DNA of 64,000 nt, taken from assembly GCF_030499535.1 (NCBI RefSeq), contig NZ_JASTLB010000001.1:434001-498000 (forward strand), read 5' to 3'. Position numbers and translations under genes: made by a program. Shown in pieces: positions 52,290 through 61,236 of the stretch (the first letter of the stretch is position 1; every line of letters starts with the position of its first letter). The stretch is from Streptomyces sp. TG1A-8 (GTDB lineage Bacteria > Actinomycetota > Actinomycetes > Streptomycetales > Streptomycetaceae). A model generated the notes under the pieces. The model was not told the origin of the DNA, did not search any database, and was given only the letters and a program-made list of their open reading frames with translations.

Positions 52290-52601
52290 TCAGATCCGGT
52301 GGCCCTGCTCGGCCAGCCACTGGTGGACGTCCTCCTTGTCCGCCGGGGTGATGCGGGCCGGACCGGCGACGTCGGGGCCCTCGTCCTCGTTGAAGCCGGT
52401 GTCCGTGATCCTGGCGGTCACCCACATGGCCAGGTCCTGCGCGGCCTCGGGGGAGAGCTCCCCCTCCCGCCAGCTCTCGCGGGCCCGGCGGGCGGCGTCG
52501 GGGTCGTGCTGCTCGGTCTCCCGGAGCCAGACGGGGACGAGCCGGTCGACGGTGCGCCGGCCGGACGCCCGCTGGTCCTCCTGCGCGTTCGGGTCGCTCA
52601 T
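52290..52601 (-). CDS. small conserved hypothetical protein
   Basis: This 103-residue cytosolic protein reads MSDPNAQEDQRASGRRTVDR, then REGELSPEAAQDLAMWVTARI and ITPADKEDVHQWLAEQG. It looks folded and well biased in codon use, but I do not recognise its function. An AGGGTGA sequence precedes the ATG. Its start is divergent from the hemerythrin gene. Confidence 0.6.
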   Translation of the reverse strand: MSDPNAQEDQRASGRRTVDRLVPVWLRETEQHDPDAARRARESWREGELSPEAAQDLAMWVTARITDTGFNEDEGPDVAGPARITPADKEDVHQWLAEQGHRI

Positions 52602-52848
52602 GCCGTTCACCCTGTTCGTGCCCTTGACGGTGTTCCTGGCGGGCGGGTTCCCGGAACGCGCCCGCCCTACCGCGGTTCGGGAACCGGCCGCGTCCGGGAT
52701 GCGGACCGCCACCCGTGAGCACTCCCCCGCCCCGGAAACCGGCCGGAAACCGCCGGGTGCGGTGAGCGCGGAACACGGGAGCAATCAGTGCGGTCGGCGG
52801 GGGTAGCCGGTAGTGGCCCGATTCCCCTGCACGAAAGTGATCCCGGTC

Positions 52849-53340
52849 ATGCCCGAAACGCACGATGTCGTCGAGCTCATCCTTCAGGACCACCGGCGTA
52901 TGGAGGACCTCTTCCGCCTGATGCGAAGCGTCGAAGCCGACCGAGCCGCCGCGCTGGAGGAGTTCGCGGACCTGTTGGTCGCGCACGCGCTGGCCGAGGA
53001 GGCCGAGGTCTATCCGGCCCTCAAGCGCTACAAGAACATCGACGACGAAGAGGTCGAGCACGGCGAGCACGAGCACGACGAGGGGAACGAAGCCCTCCTG
53101 GCCCTCCTCGAGGTCGATGAGGTCGGCTCCGAGGAATGGGACTCGAAGCTGGAGGAGCTGGTGGAGGCCGTCACCCACCACGCCGACGAGGAGGAGCGCA
53201 CCATCCTCAACGGCGCGCGCGAGAACGTGGCGATGCGGCGGCGCGAGGAGCTGGGCGTGGCCTTCCGGGAGGAACGGGAGCGCCAGCTGAAGGCCGGCTG
53301 CGGCTCCGTGGACAACCTGCGCCGGATCGTCGGGCCCTGA
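52849..53340 (+). CDS. hemerythrin-domain protein
   Basis: This 163-residue four-helix-bundle protein has the HHE iron ligands: ILQDHRRMEDLF, HALAEEAEVYPAL, HEHDEGNEALLALLE and HHADEEERTILNGA. It likely binds a di-iron centre and senses or scavenges oxygen or reactive nitrogen species, fitting the nearby catalase. The ATG at 52849 is preferred; a GTG at 52813 is possible. A strong hairpin follows. Confidence 0.9.
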   Translation: MPETHDVVELILQDHRRMEDLFRLMRSVEADRAAALEEFADLLVAHALAEEAEVYPALKRYKNIDDEEVEHGEHEHDEGNEALLALLEVDEVGSEEWDSKLEELVEAVTHHADEEERTILNGARENVAMRRREELGVAFREERERQLKAGCGSVDNLRRIVGP

Positions 53341-53359
53341 TCGCACGCGCTCCGCAGGT

Positions 53360-53399
53360 CGTCAGCGGCCGGCCGCTCGTCCGCGGCCGGCCGCTGACG
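53360..53399. terminator. bidirectional hairpin terminator
   Basis: A 17-bp perfect stem (53360-53376 with 53383-53399) lies between the hemerythrin gene and the convergent BrkB-like gene. Confidence 0.88.
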
Positions 53400-53409
53400 T
53401 TCGCCGGTG

Positions 53410-54366
53410 TCAGGGGCCCGGGTCGGGGTTGACGGCACGGCCCAGGCCCGCCCGCGCCGCTTCCAGCTGGGCGGCGAACGCGATGCCCAGGAACAGCGCG
53501 ACGCCCGTCAGGTTGGCCCACAGCAGCAGGGCCACGAAGGCCGTGAGGGGGCCGTACACGGCACCGAAGGAGCCGCTTCGGGAGACGTAGAGCGTCAGCA
53601 GCCAGGTGGCGACGACCCAGAGCACCAGGTGCACCGCGGAGCCGAACGCCAGCCAGGTGTAGCCCGGCTGGTCCCTCCGCGGCGACCAGCGGAAGATGAC
53701 GGCGGAGGCGATCCAGGCGAGGGCCGTTCCCACCGGGATCTCCAGGGCGCCCCACCAGCCCGGCGGCCGGGACCAGCCGAACGCCTCGGCCGTCGAGGCG
53801 CCGACGGCCTCGCCCGCGACCAGGGCGAGGAAGCCCAGGACCATGGGGACGCCGGCGGCGAAGGCGAGGAGCACGGCCCTGCCGTACTTCTGCGGCAGGG
53901 GCCGGTCCCGTTCGACGCCGTAGATGCGGTTGGCGCCCCGTTCGACCTGGCCCATGGCCGAGGCCAGGTTGACGACGGAGAAGACCAGGCCCAGGCACAG
54001 CGCCACGGTGCCCCACCTGTCGGAGCCGGCCGCGCGGCGGGTGCCGCGCAGCGCGTCCTCGATCACCTCGGCACTGGCACCCGGCACGATCCTGCCCAGG
54101 GTCAGTTCGATGATCCGTCCCACGCTCTCCGTGTGCGCGGCCGAGGCGAGGCCGACGAGCGCGATGGTGAACGGCACCATGCCCAGCACGATCTGGAAGC
54201 CGAGGGCGCGCGCGTTGGTGAAGCCGTCGGCGTAGCGGAACCGGGAGAAGGCGTCGAGCAGCAGTCGGACACTTCCGTAGTGCCGCAGCGCGGTGAAGGC
54301 CTCGTCGCCGGAGAGCTCGTCCCCGATCATGTCCCGCGTCTGCGGGACGTGCACCACCGTCCCCAT
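53410..54366 (-). CDS. YihY/BrkB family inner-membrane protein
   Basis: This 318-residue polytopic membrane protein has six or more helices (ALGFQIVLGMVPFTIALVGLA, WGTVALCLGLVFSVVNLASAM, AVLLAFAAGVPMVLGFLALV, IPVGTALAWIASAVIFRW, GSAVHLVLWVVATWLLTLYV and LLLWANLTGVALFLGIAFAAQL). It has the family segment YGPLTAFVALLLWANLTG. Its function in the membrane is not established. It is monocistronic. Confidence 0.88.
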   Translation of the reverse strand: MGTVVHVPQTRDMIGDELSGDEAFTALRHYGSVRLLLDAFSRFRYADGFTNARALGFQIVLGMVPFTIALVGLASAAHTESVGRIIELTLGRIVPGASAEVIEDALRGTRRAAGSDRWGTVALCLGLVFSVVNLASAMGQVERGANRIYGVERDRPLPQKYGRAVLLAFAAGVPMVLGFLALVAGEAVGASTAEAFGWSRPPGWWGALEIPVGTALAWIASAVIFRWSPRRDQPGYTWLAFGSAVHLVLWVVATWLLTLYVSRSGSFGAVYGPLTAFVALLLWANLTGVALFLGIAFAAQLEAARAGLGRAVNPDPGP

Positions 54367-54611
54367 GGCCTGGTCTTCTCCTCGTCGGTGTGAGAGCGGC
54401 GGCGTACGTGCGCGCCGGGGCGCCCGCCGCTCGCGGGGCCCGGCTTACCGTCTCCCCTGCCGCGGGCGATTCAGCCCTCGGGGCCCCTGCCCGCACGGCC
54501 CCCGTCCGCACGGGCTCCGGCCCTGTCCGGCGCGCTGACGCCGCGGGAGCCGGGGCAGGTGTCCCGGTCCCGTGCCGCGTCACCCGCTCACGGGTGCCCG
54601 CCGGCCGGCCG

Positions 54612-55631
54612 TCACCGCGGGTCCGGGTGGTTGCCGGGTTCGCCGCCGGGGCCGGCCAGCGGGGTGGGCGACAGGGTCGTGGGTTCCTCGCCCGGTTCGA
54701 GCAGGGTGTCCGCCGCGCCGACGATTAGCGGATCGGGTTTGCCCACGGCCGCGTGGTCCTTGGCCGGGTAGTCGAAGCGGTCCAGGAGGCTGCGCATCGC
54801 TTCCAGCCGGCCCCGCCGTTTGTCGTTGTTCTTCACGACCGTCCACGGCGCGTGCGCCGTGTCCGTCGCCCGGAACATCTCGACCTTGGCGGCGGTGTAG
54901 TCGTCCCAGCGGTCGAGCGAGGCCAGATCGGTGGGGGAGAGCTTCCAGCGGCGCACCGGGTCGACCTGGCGTATCGCGAACCGGGTGCGCTGCTCGGCGC
55001 GGGACACCGAGAACCAGAACTTCACCAGCAGGATGCCGTCGTCGGTGAGCAGTTGCTCGAACATCGGGGCCTGGCCGAGGAACTGCCGGTACTCGGTCTC
55101 CGTGCAGAAACCCATGACCCGTTCGACACCCGCCCGGTTGTACCAGGAGCGGTCGAAGAAGACGATCTCGCCGCGGGCCGGCAGGTAGGTCGCGTACCGC
55201 TGGAAGTACCATTGTCCCGCTTCGCGCTCGGTCGGCTTCTCCAGTGCCACCACGCGGGCCCCGCGGGGGTTCATCCGCTCGGTGAACCGCTTGATGGTGC
55301 CCCCCTTGCCGGCCGCGTCGCGCCCCTCGCAGACCACGACGACCCGCTGGCCGGTGTCCTTCACCCAGCGCTGCAGCTTGAGCAGTTCGATCTGCAGGAT
55401 CCGCTTGGTACGTTCGTACTCGCGCCGGCCGATCCTGCGGTCGTAGGGGTGGTTCTCGCGCCAGGTCTCGATCGGCCGGCCACCGGCGTCCAGGAGCACC
55501 GGCCGCTCCGGTTGCCGGTCGTCCACCTCGAGGCCCCGCAGCAGGTCGTTCCCGTCCCCCGTGCCGTGGGTCTGCTCCCCCTTCGTCACGTCCCCGCCCT
55601 CGTGCTCGTACTCGTGCTCGTACTCGGCCAC
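54612..55631 (-). CDS. ppk2: polyphosphate kinase 2
   Basis: This 339-residue PPK2 transfers phosphate between polyphosphate and nucleotides. Motifs are Walker A VVCEGRDAAGKGGTIKRFTERMNPRG, TEREAGQWYFQRY, Walker B-like GEIVFFDRSWYNRAGVERVMGF and the lid region SVSRAEQRTRF. The N-terminus has an EYEHEYEHE stretch. I chose the GTG at 55631, which has GGAGAGG upstream; an ATG at 55700 gives a longer Gly/Arg-rich start. It is divergent from the PhoD-like phosphatase, both phosphate-related. Confidence 0.92.
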   Translation of the reverse strand: MAEYEHEYEHEGGDVTKGEQTHGTGDGNDLLRGLEVDDRQPERPVLLDAGGRPIETWRENHPYDRRIGRREYERTKRILQIELLKLQRWVKDTGQRVVVVCEGRDAAGKGGTIKRFTERMNPRGARVVALEKPTEREAGQWYFQRYATYLPARGEIVFFDRSWYNRAGVERVMGFCTETEYRQFLGQAPMFEQLLTDDGILLVKFWFSVSRAEQRTRFAIRQVDPVRRWKLSPTDLASLDRWDDYTAAKVEMFRATDTAHAPWTVVKNNDKRRGRLEAMRSLLDRFDYPAKDHAAVGKPDPLIVGAADTLLEPGEEPTTLSPTPLAGPGGEPGNHPDPR

Positions 55632-55756
55632 GACACCGCCTCTCCCCGCTCCGCCGCCCGCAAGGGCCGCCGTGACGGGCCGCCCGCCACGGTCATTCAC
55701 CGCGTGCCCACACCGGGCGGACCCAGACGCGCGGCGCGCGGGGGAAAGCGCGCGGG

Positions 55757-55873
55757 AAGCGGCACCGGTGCCGGGTGCAAGTCCGGTCCGCCACGGGGTA
55801 GCCGCTGTGGGGCCTGGGGGCGGCCATCGGCCGCGGAGCCCTGTACGGTCTCCTCGGTCCTTCTTTACCGTAC
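55757..55873 (+). promoter_or_regulatory. structured 5' leader, weakly cobalamin-riboswitch-like
   Basis: The leader contains GGGAAGC, then CCGGGTGCAAGTCCGG-T-CCGCCAC, resembling the conserved CCGGTGcnAnTCCGG and GCCACTG blocks of B12 riboswitches, but the 3' B12 box is poor. A separate stem GTACGGT/ACCGTAC (55843-55849 with 55867-55873) sits just before the ribosome binding site. It also encloses CTCCT, which could pair with AGGAGG. Some leader control is likely; its ligand is uncertain. Confidence 0.3.
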
Positions 55874-55897
55874 GTGCAAGACAGGAGGGCGATCACC

Positions 55898-57526
55898 GTG
55901 GCCGAACTGCGCCTGGGTCCACTGCTGAGGTACACCGACGGCTCGTGCGCGACCGTCTGGGTCGAGACGAGCGGTCCCTGCTCTGCGGAGGTGCGCTGTT
56001 CCGACGGCGCGGGCGGCACGGCCGCCACCTTCCAGGTGGCCGGGCACCACTACGCGCTCGTCACGGTGGACGGGCTGCGGCCGGGCACCTCACCGTCGTA
56101 CGAGGTGTTCCTGGACGGCAGCCCGGTGTGGCCCCTGCCCGACTCCCGCTTCCCGCCCTCCGTCATCCGGACCCCCGCCGCCGGCGACGCCGTCCGGGTC
56201 ACCTTCGGGTCCTGCCGCTGGGCCGCGCCCCCGGCCGACGGCAAGGACCCGATCGGTGCCGACGCCCTCGACGCCCTCGCCACCCGCCTGTCCGCCGATC
56301 CCGGGGCCGAGCGTCCCGACGTCCTGCTGCTGCTGGGCGACCAGGTCTACGCGGACGAGACGTCCGAGGAGATGCAGCGCTGGCTGGCCACCCGCCGCGA
56401 TCTCGACGAGGACCCCGGCAGCCAGGTCACCGACTACGAGGAGTACTGCCACCTCTACTACGAGTCCTGGCTCGACCCCGAGATCCGCTGGCTGCTGTCC
56501 ACCGTGCCCAGTTTCATGATCTTCGACGACCACGACATCGTCGACGACTGGAACACCTCCGCCGCCTGGCTCGCCGACATGCGCACCACCGACTGGTGGC
56601 AGAAACGGCTGGTCAGCGGCCTGATGTCGTACTGGGTGCACCAGCACCTGGGCAACCTCTCCCCCGCCGAGCTGGCCGGCGACCCGACCTACGCCGCCGT
56701 GTGCGCCGCACCGGACGGCACCGAGGCGGTGCGTGCCCTGGCCGTGCAGGCCGACGCCGACCTGGCCTCGGTCCGCTTCAGCTACCGGCGCGACTTCGGC
56801 CGGACCCGGGTGGTGATGGTCGACTCGCGGGCCGCCCGGGTCCTCGAGGAGGACCGCCGTGCCATGCTCGACCCGGGCGAGGCCGACTGGCTGCGCGAGC
56901 AGGTGCTGGCCGACACCGGAGCGTACGACCACCTCCTGATCGGCACTTCCCTGCCCTGGCTGCTGCCGCACCTGGTGCACGACACCGAGGCCTGGGACGC
57001 GGCCCTGTGCGCCGGCCGGCGCGGGCGGCGCTGGGCCCGCTTCGGCGAGTACCTGCGCCGCGCAGCCGATCTGGAGCACTGGGCCGCCTTCCCCCGGTCC
57101 TTCGCCGACCTGGCCGGCCTGATCGCCGAGGCCGCCGCCGCGCCGGAGGGCCCGGCGAGCGTGTGCGTGCTGTCCGGAGACGTGCACCACGGTTACGTCG
57201 CGCGGGCCTCCTGGCCGTCCGGAGGACCCGGCATCCCCGTCCTCCAGCTCACCTGCTCGCCCGTGCACAACTCCGTGCCCCTGTCGATGCGGCTCGGTTT
57301 CCGCTTCGGCTGGAGCGCTCCGGCCCGCCTGCTGGGGCGGGCCCTGGCCCGGCACGGACGCTGCTCCCGGCCGCCGGTGACCTGGCGCAAGGAGGGCGGC
57401 CCGTGGTTCGGCAACCAGCTGATGACGCTGACCCTGCGGGGGCGTTCGGCCCGGCTGCGGCTGGAGCAGACCGGCACGGGCGCGACACTGCGCACCGTGC
57501 ACGACCGTGACCTGACGCCCGCGTGA
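55898..57526 (+). CDS. PhoD-like alkaline phosphatase family protein
   Basis: This 542-residue metallophosphatase has an N-terminal beta domain (GPLLRYTDGSCATVWVETSGP) and a catalytic domain with metal-binding motifs LLLGDQVYADE, FMIFDDHDIVDDWN and VLSGDVHHGYVARA, followed by LTCSPVHN. It lacks a signal peptide, unlike classical secreted PhoD, so it is probably cytosolic. The GTG at 55898 has AGGAGGG 8 bases upstream. It is divergent from ppk2. Confidence 0.9.
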   Translation: MAELRLGPLLRYTDGSCATVWVETSGPCSAEVRCSDGAGGTAATFQVAGHHYALVTVDGLRPGTSPSYEVFLDGSPVWPLPDSRFPPSVIRTPAAGDAVRVTFGSCRWAAPPADGKDPIGADALDALATRLSADPGAERPDVLLLLGDQVYADETSEEMQRWLATRRDLDEDPGSQVTDYEEYCHLYYESWLDPEIRWLLSTVPSFMIFDDHDIVDDWNTSAAWLADMRTTDWWQKRLVSGLMSYWVHQHLGNLSPAELAGDPTYAAVCAAPDGTEAVRALAVQADADLASVRFSYRRDFGRTRVVMVDSRAARVLEEDRRAMLDPGEADWLREQVLADTGAYDHLLIGTSLPWLLPHLVHDTEAWDAALCAGRRGRRWARFGEYLRRAADLEHWAAFPRSFADLAGLIAEAAAAPEGPASVCVLSGDVHHGYVARASWPSGGPGIPVLQLTCSPVHNSVPLSMRLGFRFGWSAPARLLGRALARHGRCSRPPVTWRKEGGPWFGNQLMTLTLRGRSARLRLEQTGTGATLRTVHDRDLTPA

Positions 57527-57664
57527 GCGCCGGCCGCCGATCGCCGGGGGTGCACCGCCGGGGTCCGGCGCGGCGACCGCTGCGCTATGGCGGCGGGCAC
57601 CGGCCACCGGTTGTCCTGCGGGCGGGTCCGGGCCCGAAGGGGCGCACGCGGCCCGCTCGCGGAT

Positions 57665-57708
57665 GACGGCGGCCCCGTCCCGGACGGCGCCGGGACGGGG
57701 CCGCCGTC
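57665..57708. terminator. bidirectional hairpin terminator
   Basis: A perfect 19-bp stem (57665-57683 with 57690-57708) and 6-base loop lie between convergent genes. Confidence 0.88.
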
Positions 57709-57777
57709 GTACCCCTGGGGTCCTCGGTTCGGATCGGGTCGGACCCCGCGGGCCCGGCGGGGTCCGAACGAGGGGTC

Positions 57778-58245
57778 CTAGCAGGGGCGGATGTAGAAGA
57801 CCGGGGTCCACGAGGCGGTGCCCGTGGCCTTGGCCACGTTGGACCAGCGCTCCGATCCGTCGGAGTTGTAGAACCGGGCTCGCGTGCCGGAGGTCTGGTT
57901 GTTGTTGAAGACGCCGTCCCCGATCCCGTTGAAGCTGTAGTAGCCGCAGCGGTAGTAGTCGTAGACCTGGCCGCGGCCGTCCTGGATGCACAGGTGGCCG
58001 CTGCCGCACGCGATCGCGGCGGTGCCGGCGGCGCCCTTGCCCGTGATGGTGACGGTGCCGCCCGGGATCTTCAGGGTGTCGGCGTCGATCTGCTGCGCGT
58101 TCGGGTGGGCGGCCTTGAACGCCGCGACGTTCTCCCGGAGCCGGGCGTCGCCCGCGGGTGACGCGGAGGCGGTGGTCGCGGCCAGGGAGCCCAGCAGCAG
58201 CGCTGCGGCGGTCGCGGCGGTCGCGGCGGTACGTGAGAGGTTCAT
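57778..58245 (-). CDS. secreted I36-type small protein
   Basis: This 155-residue exported protein has a signal peptide (MNLSRTAATAATAAALLLGSLAATTASA), a short pro-like region (LRENVAAFKAAHPNAQQID) and a crystallin-like domain with CGSGHLCIQDGRG, YYRCGYYSFNGIGDG, FYNSDGSERW and a terminal RPC. It resembles peptidase inhibitor I36 family members of Streptomyces. GGGGA precedes the ATG. Compare the shorter relative at 5056-5430. Confidence 0.75.
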   Translation of the reverse strand: MNLSRTAATAATAAALLLGSLAATTASASPAGDARLRENVAAFKAAHPNAQQIDADTLKIPGGTVTITGKGAAGTAAIACGSGHLCIQDGRGQVYDYYRCGYYSFNGIGDGVFNNNQTSGTRARFYNSDGSERWSNVAKATGTASWTPVFYIRPC

Positions 58246-58811
58246 CGGTCCCCGTTTCTCTTCGTGGGAGCTGACCCGGACGACGGACAGCTCGAAGCAC
58301 GACTTACCGTGCCAGGAACGAAGGCTCCTCCCGTAGGGGCATTTCGGTCGTAAAAAACGGACTAGAGAGGAGAAAATGTAAAATCCACCTTTGATTACGG
58401 AGGGTGATCGAGCGGTCCGTGCGGCGGCGGGGAGTCCGGCGACCCGGTCCCGCTCCGGATGCAGGACCAGCCGGGTCCGCCGACGGTGCGCCGCGCGGAG
58501 CCTTGGGCACGGCATTCGGCCGAGCACAGCGGAGTCGCCCGCGCCACCCGCCCCAACACCCCCACCGGTGTGGCCGAAAGCCCTCCTTCCGGACCACGCG
58601 TCCCGATGGAAGCGCAGCCGCGGCGCCCGGCCGGGGCGCCGCGGCCCGGCCCGCGAGACGCCCGATCGCGCAGCCGGCCCCGCGGCCCCACCCCCGGCGG
58701 CCCCCGGACGGCACGCCGCCCGCCGGAGCGCCGCCGCACCGTCCGCCGACAACGCCGTCACGTATCCGTACGCCACAGCCGGATCTGTAATAGCGCCTCC
58801 CCGCACGCCGC

Positions 58812-58829
58812 GTTTGAATCGATTCAAAC
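58812..58829. promoter_or_regulatory. perfect 18-bp LacI-type operator before the glycosidase gene
   Basis: GTTTGAATCGATTCAAAC ends 10 bases before the ATG at 58840, overlapping the leader. The inner 14 bases match the GH106 operator at 46695-46708 with one change. The rest of 58246-58811 shows no gene; the AT-richer part near 58250-58400 is the promoter of the I36-type gene. Confidence 0.75.
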
Positions 58830-58839
58830 AATCGCGAGG

Positions 58840-60157
58840 ATGAGTTCCCATGTCATCGAGTCCCTGGAGGGACGGCTGGTCCTCCACGACGGCGCCAAGC
58901 GCGACCGCGCCCCCCACGTCGGCGACCTCGCCGTCGCCGCGCGCACCCTCCACCTGACGCACGCCGAGGCCGCGGACGCCGCCCGCAACGTCCTGGCGGA
59001 CCCCGCGGAGCACCAGCGGTCCGACGGCTGGACACCACCGGTCTCGATCTCCGGCTACGCCCTCCCCCTGTTCGACTGTCCGCCGTGGTGGGTGACGTGC
59101 AGCTGGCACCACGCCCTGTACACCGGCGACCGCGCCCACGCGACGCGCCACTGCCCGGCCCTGCTCAAAGTGCTCGACGACCGGTGCCCGGGCGTCACCG
59201 ACGAGACCGGCCCGCTGAGCAAGGGGCTCAACGGCACGGGCGGCTACGGCGACTACGCCCTCCTCCCCCGCTCCGGCCGGGTCACCTACCACAACGCCCT
59301 GTACGTCCAGGCGCTCAGCGACGGTGCCCGGACGGCGCGTTGGCCGGGACACGAGAGCGACGCCGGTCGCCGGAGCCGACGGGCCCCGGACGTCGCCGAC
59401 ACGATCAACCGGCACCTGTGGGACGGCGCGGCCGGCGCCTACCTCGACTCCGCCACGGACGCCGTGCGCCACGCCCAGGACGCCAACGCGCTCGCCATCA
59501 CCACGGGCGTGGCCCCGGCGGAGCGCGCGGCCTCGGCCCTCGCCCGCCTGGACGCCACGACGAAGCGGGACTACGGGAACGCGTTCGTGGACAACGACAC
59601 GCTCTTCGCGGGGGCGTCCGAGCGCGTCCACGCCTTCCCCTCCTACCCGGAGATCGTGGCGCGGTTCACGGCCGGCCGGGCCGGCTCGGCCCTGGACCAG
59701 ATCAGACACACCCACGGCTGGATGGACGCGCACGACCCCGGGATCACGAACCGGGAGGGCAGCGGCCCCGGCGGATCGCTCTACGAGGGGACCTGCACGA
59801 GCATGGCGCACGGCTGGTCGACCGGCGTGCCGCCCGCGCTCACCCACCAGTCGCCGGGCGTCCTGCCCACCTCGCCCGGCTACGCCACCCGGGGCGTGCG
59901 GCCGCATCCCGCGGACGTCGACTGGGCCGAGGGCCAGCTCCCCACCCCGCAGGGATCCCTGCGCGGTGACACGGCAGAACACGGCCGCGCCCTTCGTCCT
60001 GACCGTGTACGTCCCGCCCCGCACCCGCGGGACGGCCTCGCCGCCCACCCGCGGGGGTCCGCGCCGCCCCTGCGGTCCGACGACGGCGTCGTGCGGGACG
60101 CGCACGGCGCCAGGGGACGCGGTGTCCCGGCGACCGGCGACCGCGTCGAGGTCGCCG
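58840..60157 (+). pseudogene. six-hairpin alpha-L-rhamnosidase (GH78-like), truncated and frameshifted
   Basis: From an ATG with GCGAGG just upstream, the frame encodes an (alpha/alpha)6 barrel glycosidase: LVLHDGAKRDRAPHVGDLAVAARTLHL, ETGPLSKGLNGTGGYGDYALLPRSG, YHNALYVQAL, YGNAFVDNDTLFAGASERVHAFPSYPEI, EGTCTSMAHGWSTGVPPALTHQSPGVLP. This is the GH78-type catalytic domain without N-terminal beta domains or signal peptide. Near 59970 the frame breaks; the next frame gives FVLTVYVPPRTRG, the start of the C-terminal domain. The gene then runs into transposase sequence at about 60158. It may have been a shorter intracellular rhamnosidase; it is now truncated. Confidence 0.65.
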
Positions 60158-60414
60158 GGATGGGTCCGGGCACTCCAGGCCTTGGGCCTGGCCCACTTCG
60201 AGGGCCGCACCTGGAACGGTTGGCACCACCACGTCACCCTCGTCTCCGCCGCCCATGCCTTCTGCGCGCTGCAGCGACTGACGCGAGACCCAAGAGATCC
60301 GGTGCCGGCCTGAGCCTCTACCAGGTCGTCCGCGAGCTGCAGACACCCCTGGCCACCTGGACCGGCGCCTGCCCCACCTGCCACCGCGACATGCCCACAC
60401 CCATACGGACCTGA
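60158..60414 (+). mobile_element. IS701-type transposase remnant (C-terminal end)
   Basis: Two adjacent frames give ALGLAHFEGRTWNGWHHHVTLVSAAHAFCALQRL and then LSLYQVVRELQTPLATWTGACPTCHR to a stop at 60414. This is the end of an IS701-family (DDE_5/SRSO17-like) transposase. The N-terminal two thirds and the left end are missing and one frame change is present. It truncates the glycosidase gene on its left and abuts the IS630-type unit on its right. Confidence 0.65.
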
Positions 60415-60428
60415 CCAAGCCCTACTAG

Positions 60429-60459
60429 GGCTGCTCCGCGGAAGTCCGTGGAGGGGTGT
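60429..60459 (+). repeat. left terminal inverted repeat
   Basis: Matches the reverse complement of 63201-63231 at 30 of 31 positions; the mismatch is the second base (GG versus GC). Confidence 0.88.
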
Positions 60460-60584
60460 TGATCGGATGGTCGATCCGCCGAGGTAGAGGCCATCTGCGC
60501 AGTAGAGAGCTCTCTCAGGAGAGCCAGCGTGCAGTCCGCTGGGCAGGATGTTGTCCCGGTTGCTGTCGCTGCGGGCCAAGTTGG

Positions 60585-60648
60585 GGTGACGTTGACGGGT
60601 GGGGTACCAGCCGTCATAGCGGCTGGTACCCCACTCGTCAACATCACC
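60585..60648 (-). terminator. long hairpin after the MarR gene
   Basis: A 29-bp stem with two mismatches pairs 60585-60613 with 60620-60648 around TCATAG, immediately next to the MarR stop codon at 60649. Confidence 0.8.
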
Positions 60649-61098
60649 TTAAGCCGGTTGCGGCTTGTGGCTGTCGAGCAGCTTGGCAAGCAGGGAGTGA
60701 AGCTGTCGTCGTTCCGCGGCGTCGAGGCCGGCGAGGAGTTCGGCCTGGACGGCATCGGCGTGCTGTTGGAGTTCCTCGAGGTGCTGCCTTCCGGCGGCGG
60801 TGAGGGTGACGACGTTGCGGCGCCGATTGGCGGGGTCGGCCTGCCGGTCGACCCGGCGGCAGCCTTCCAGGCGGTTGAGGATGCCGCTGACGTCGTTGCG
60901 GTCAAGGCCGAGGCGGCGGCCGATCTCGGCCTGACTGAGCGCCCCGTACTCCTCCAGTGCCGCCAGGACGGCGAAGTCGGCGCGGGCGCTCAGCGGCATG
61001 CGCTGCGCGGTCAGCCGAGCGCCGAGCGTCGACACCTTGCCCGCCTGCCAGCTGGCGAGCTCACGCAGTCGGGCCGGGGGTTGCAATGCGTGATCCAT
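60649..61098 (-). CDS. MarR family regulator
   Basis: This 149-residue winged-helix regulator shows MPLSARADFAVLAALEEYGALSQAEIGRRLGLDRNDVSGILNRLEG and the wing DPANRRRNVVTLTAAGRQHLEELQ. The divergent SDR gene and the GTTGG/CCAAC operator repeats between them make it the probable repressor of both genes. It lies inside the IS630-type unit, so the pair could move together. Confidence 0.88.
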   Translation of the reverse strand: MDHALQPPARLRELASWQAGKVSTLGARLTAQRMPLSARADFAVLAALEEYGALSQAEIGRRLGLDRNDVSGILNRLEGCRRVDRQADPANRRRNVVTLTAAGRQHLEELQQHADAVQAELLAGLDAAERRQLHSLLAKLLDSHKPQPA

Positions 61099-61113
61099 GT
61101 CCCCATCCTAACC

Positions 61114-61171
61114 GTTGGCCAACCCAACACACACCTGTTATGTTGGACTAGCCAACGTTGGCCTGGCCAAC
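61114..61171. promoter_or_regulatory. three GTTGG/CCAAC operator palindromes
   Basis: GTTGGCCAAC (61114-61123), GTTGG-ACTAG-CCAAC (61142-61156) and GTTGGCC-T-GGCCAAC (61157-61171); the last two are directly adjacent. The spacing covers both divergent promoters, as expected for MarR control. Confidence 0.75.
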
Positions 61172-61236
61172 GCTTAAGTGGGGTCAGTGGAGGACCGCCG
61201 GTCGACTGCCCCGCACCGCTCCCGAGGAGTCATCTC

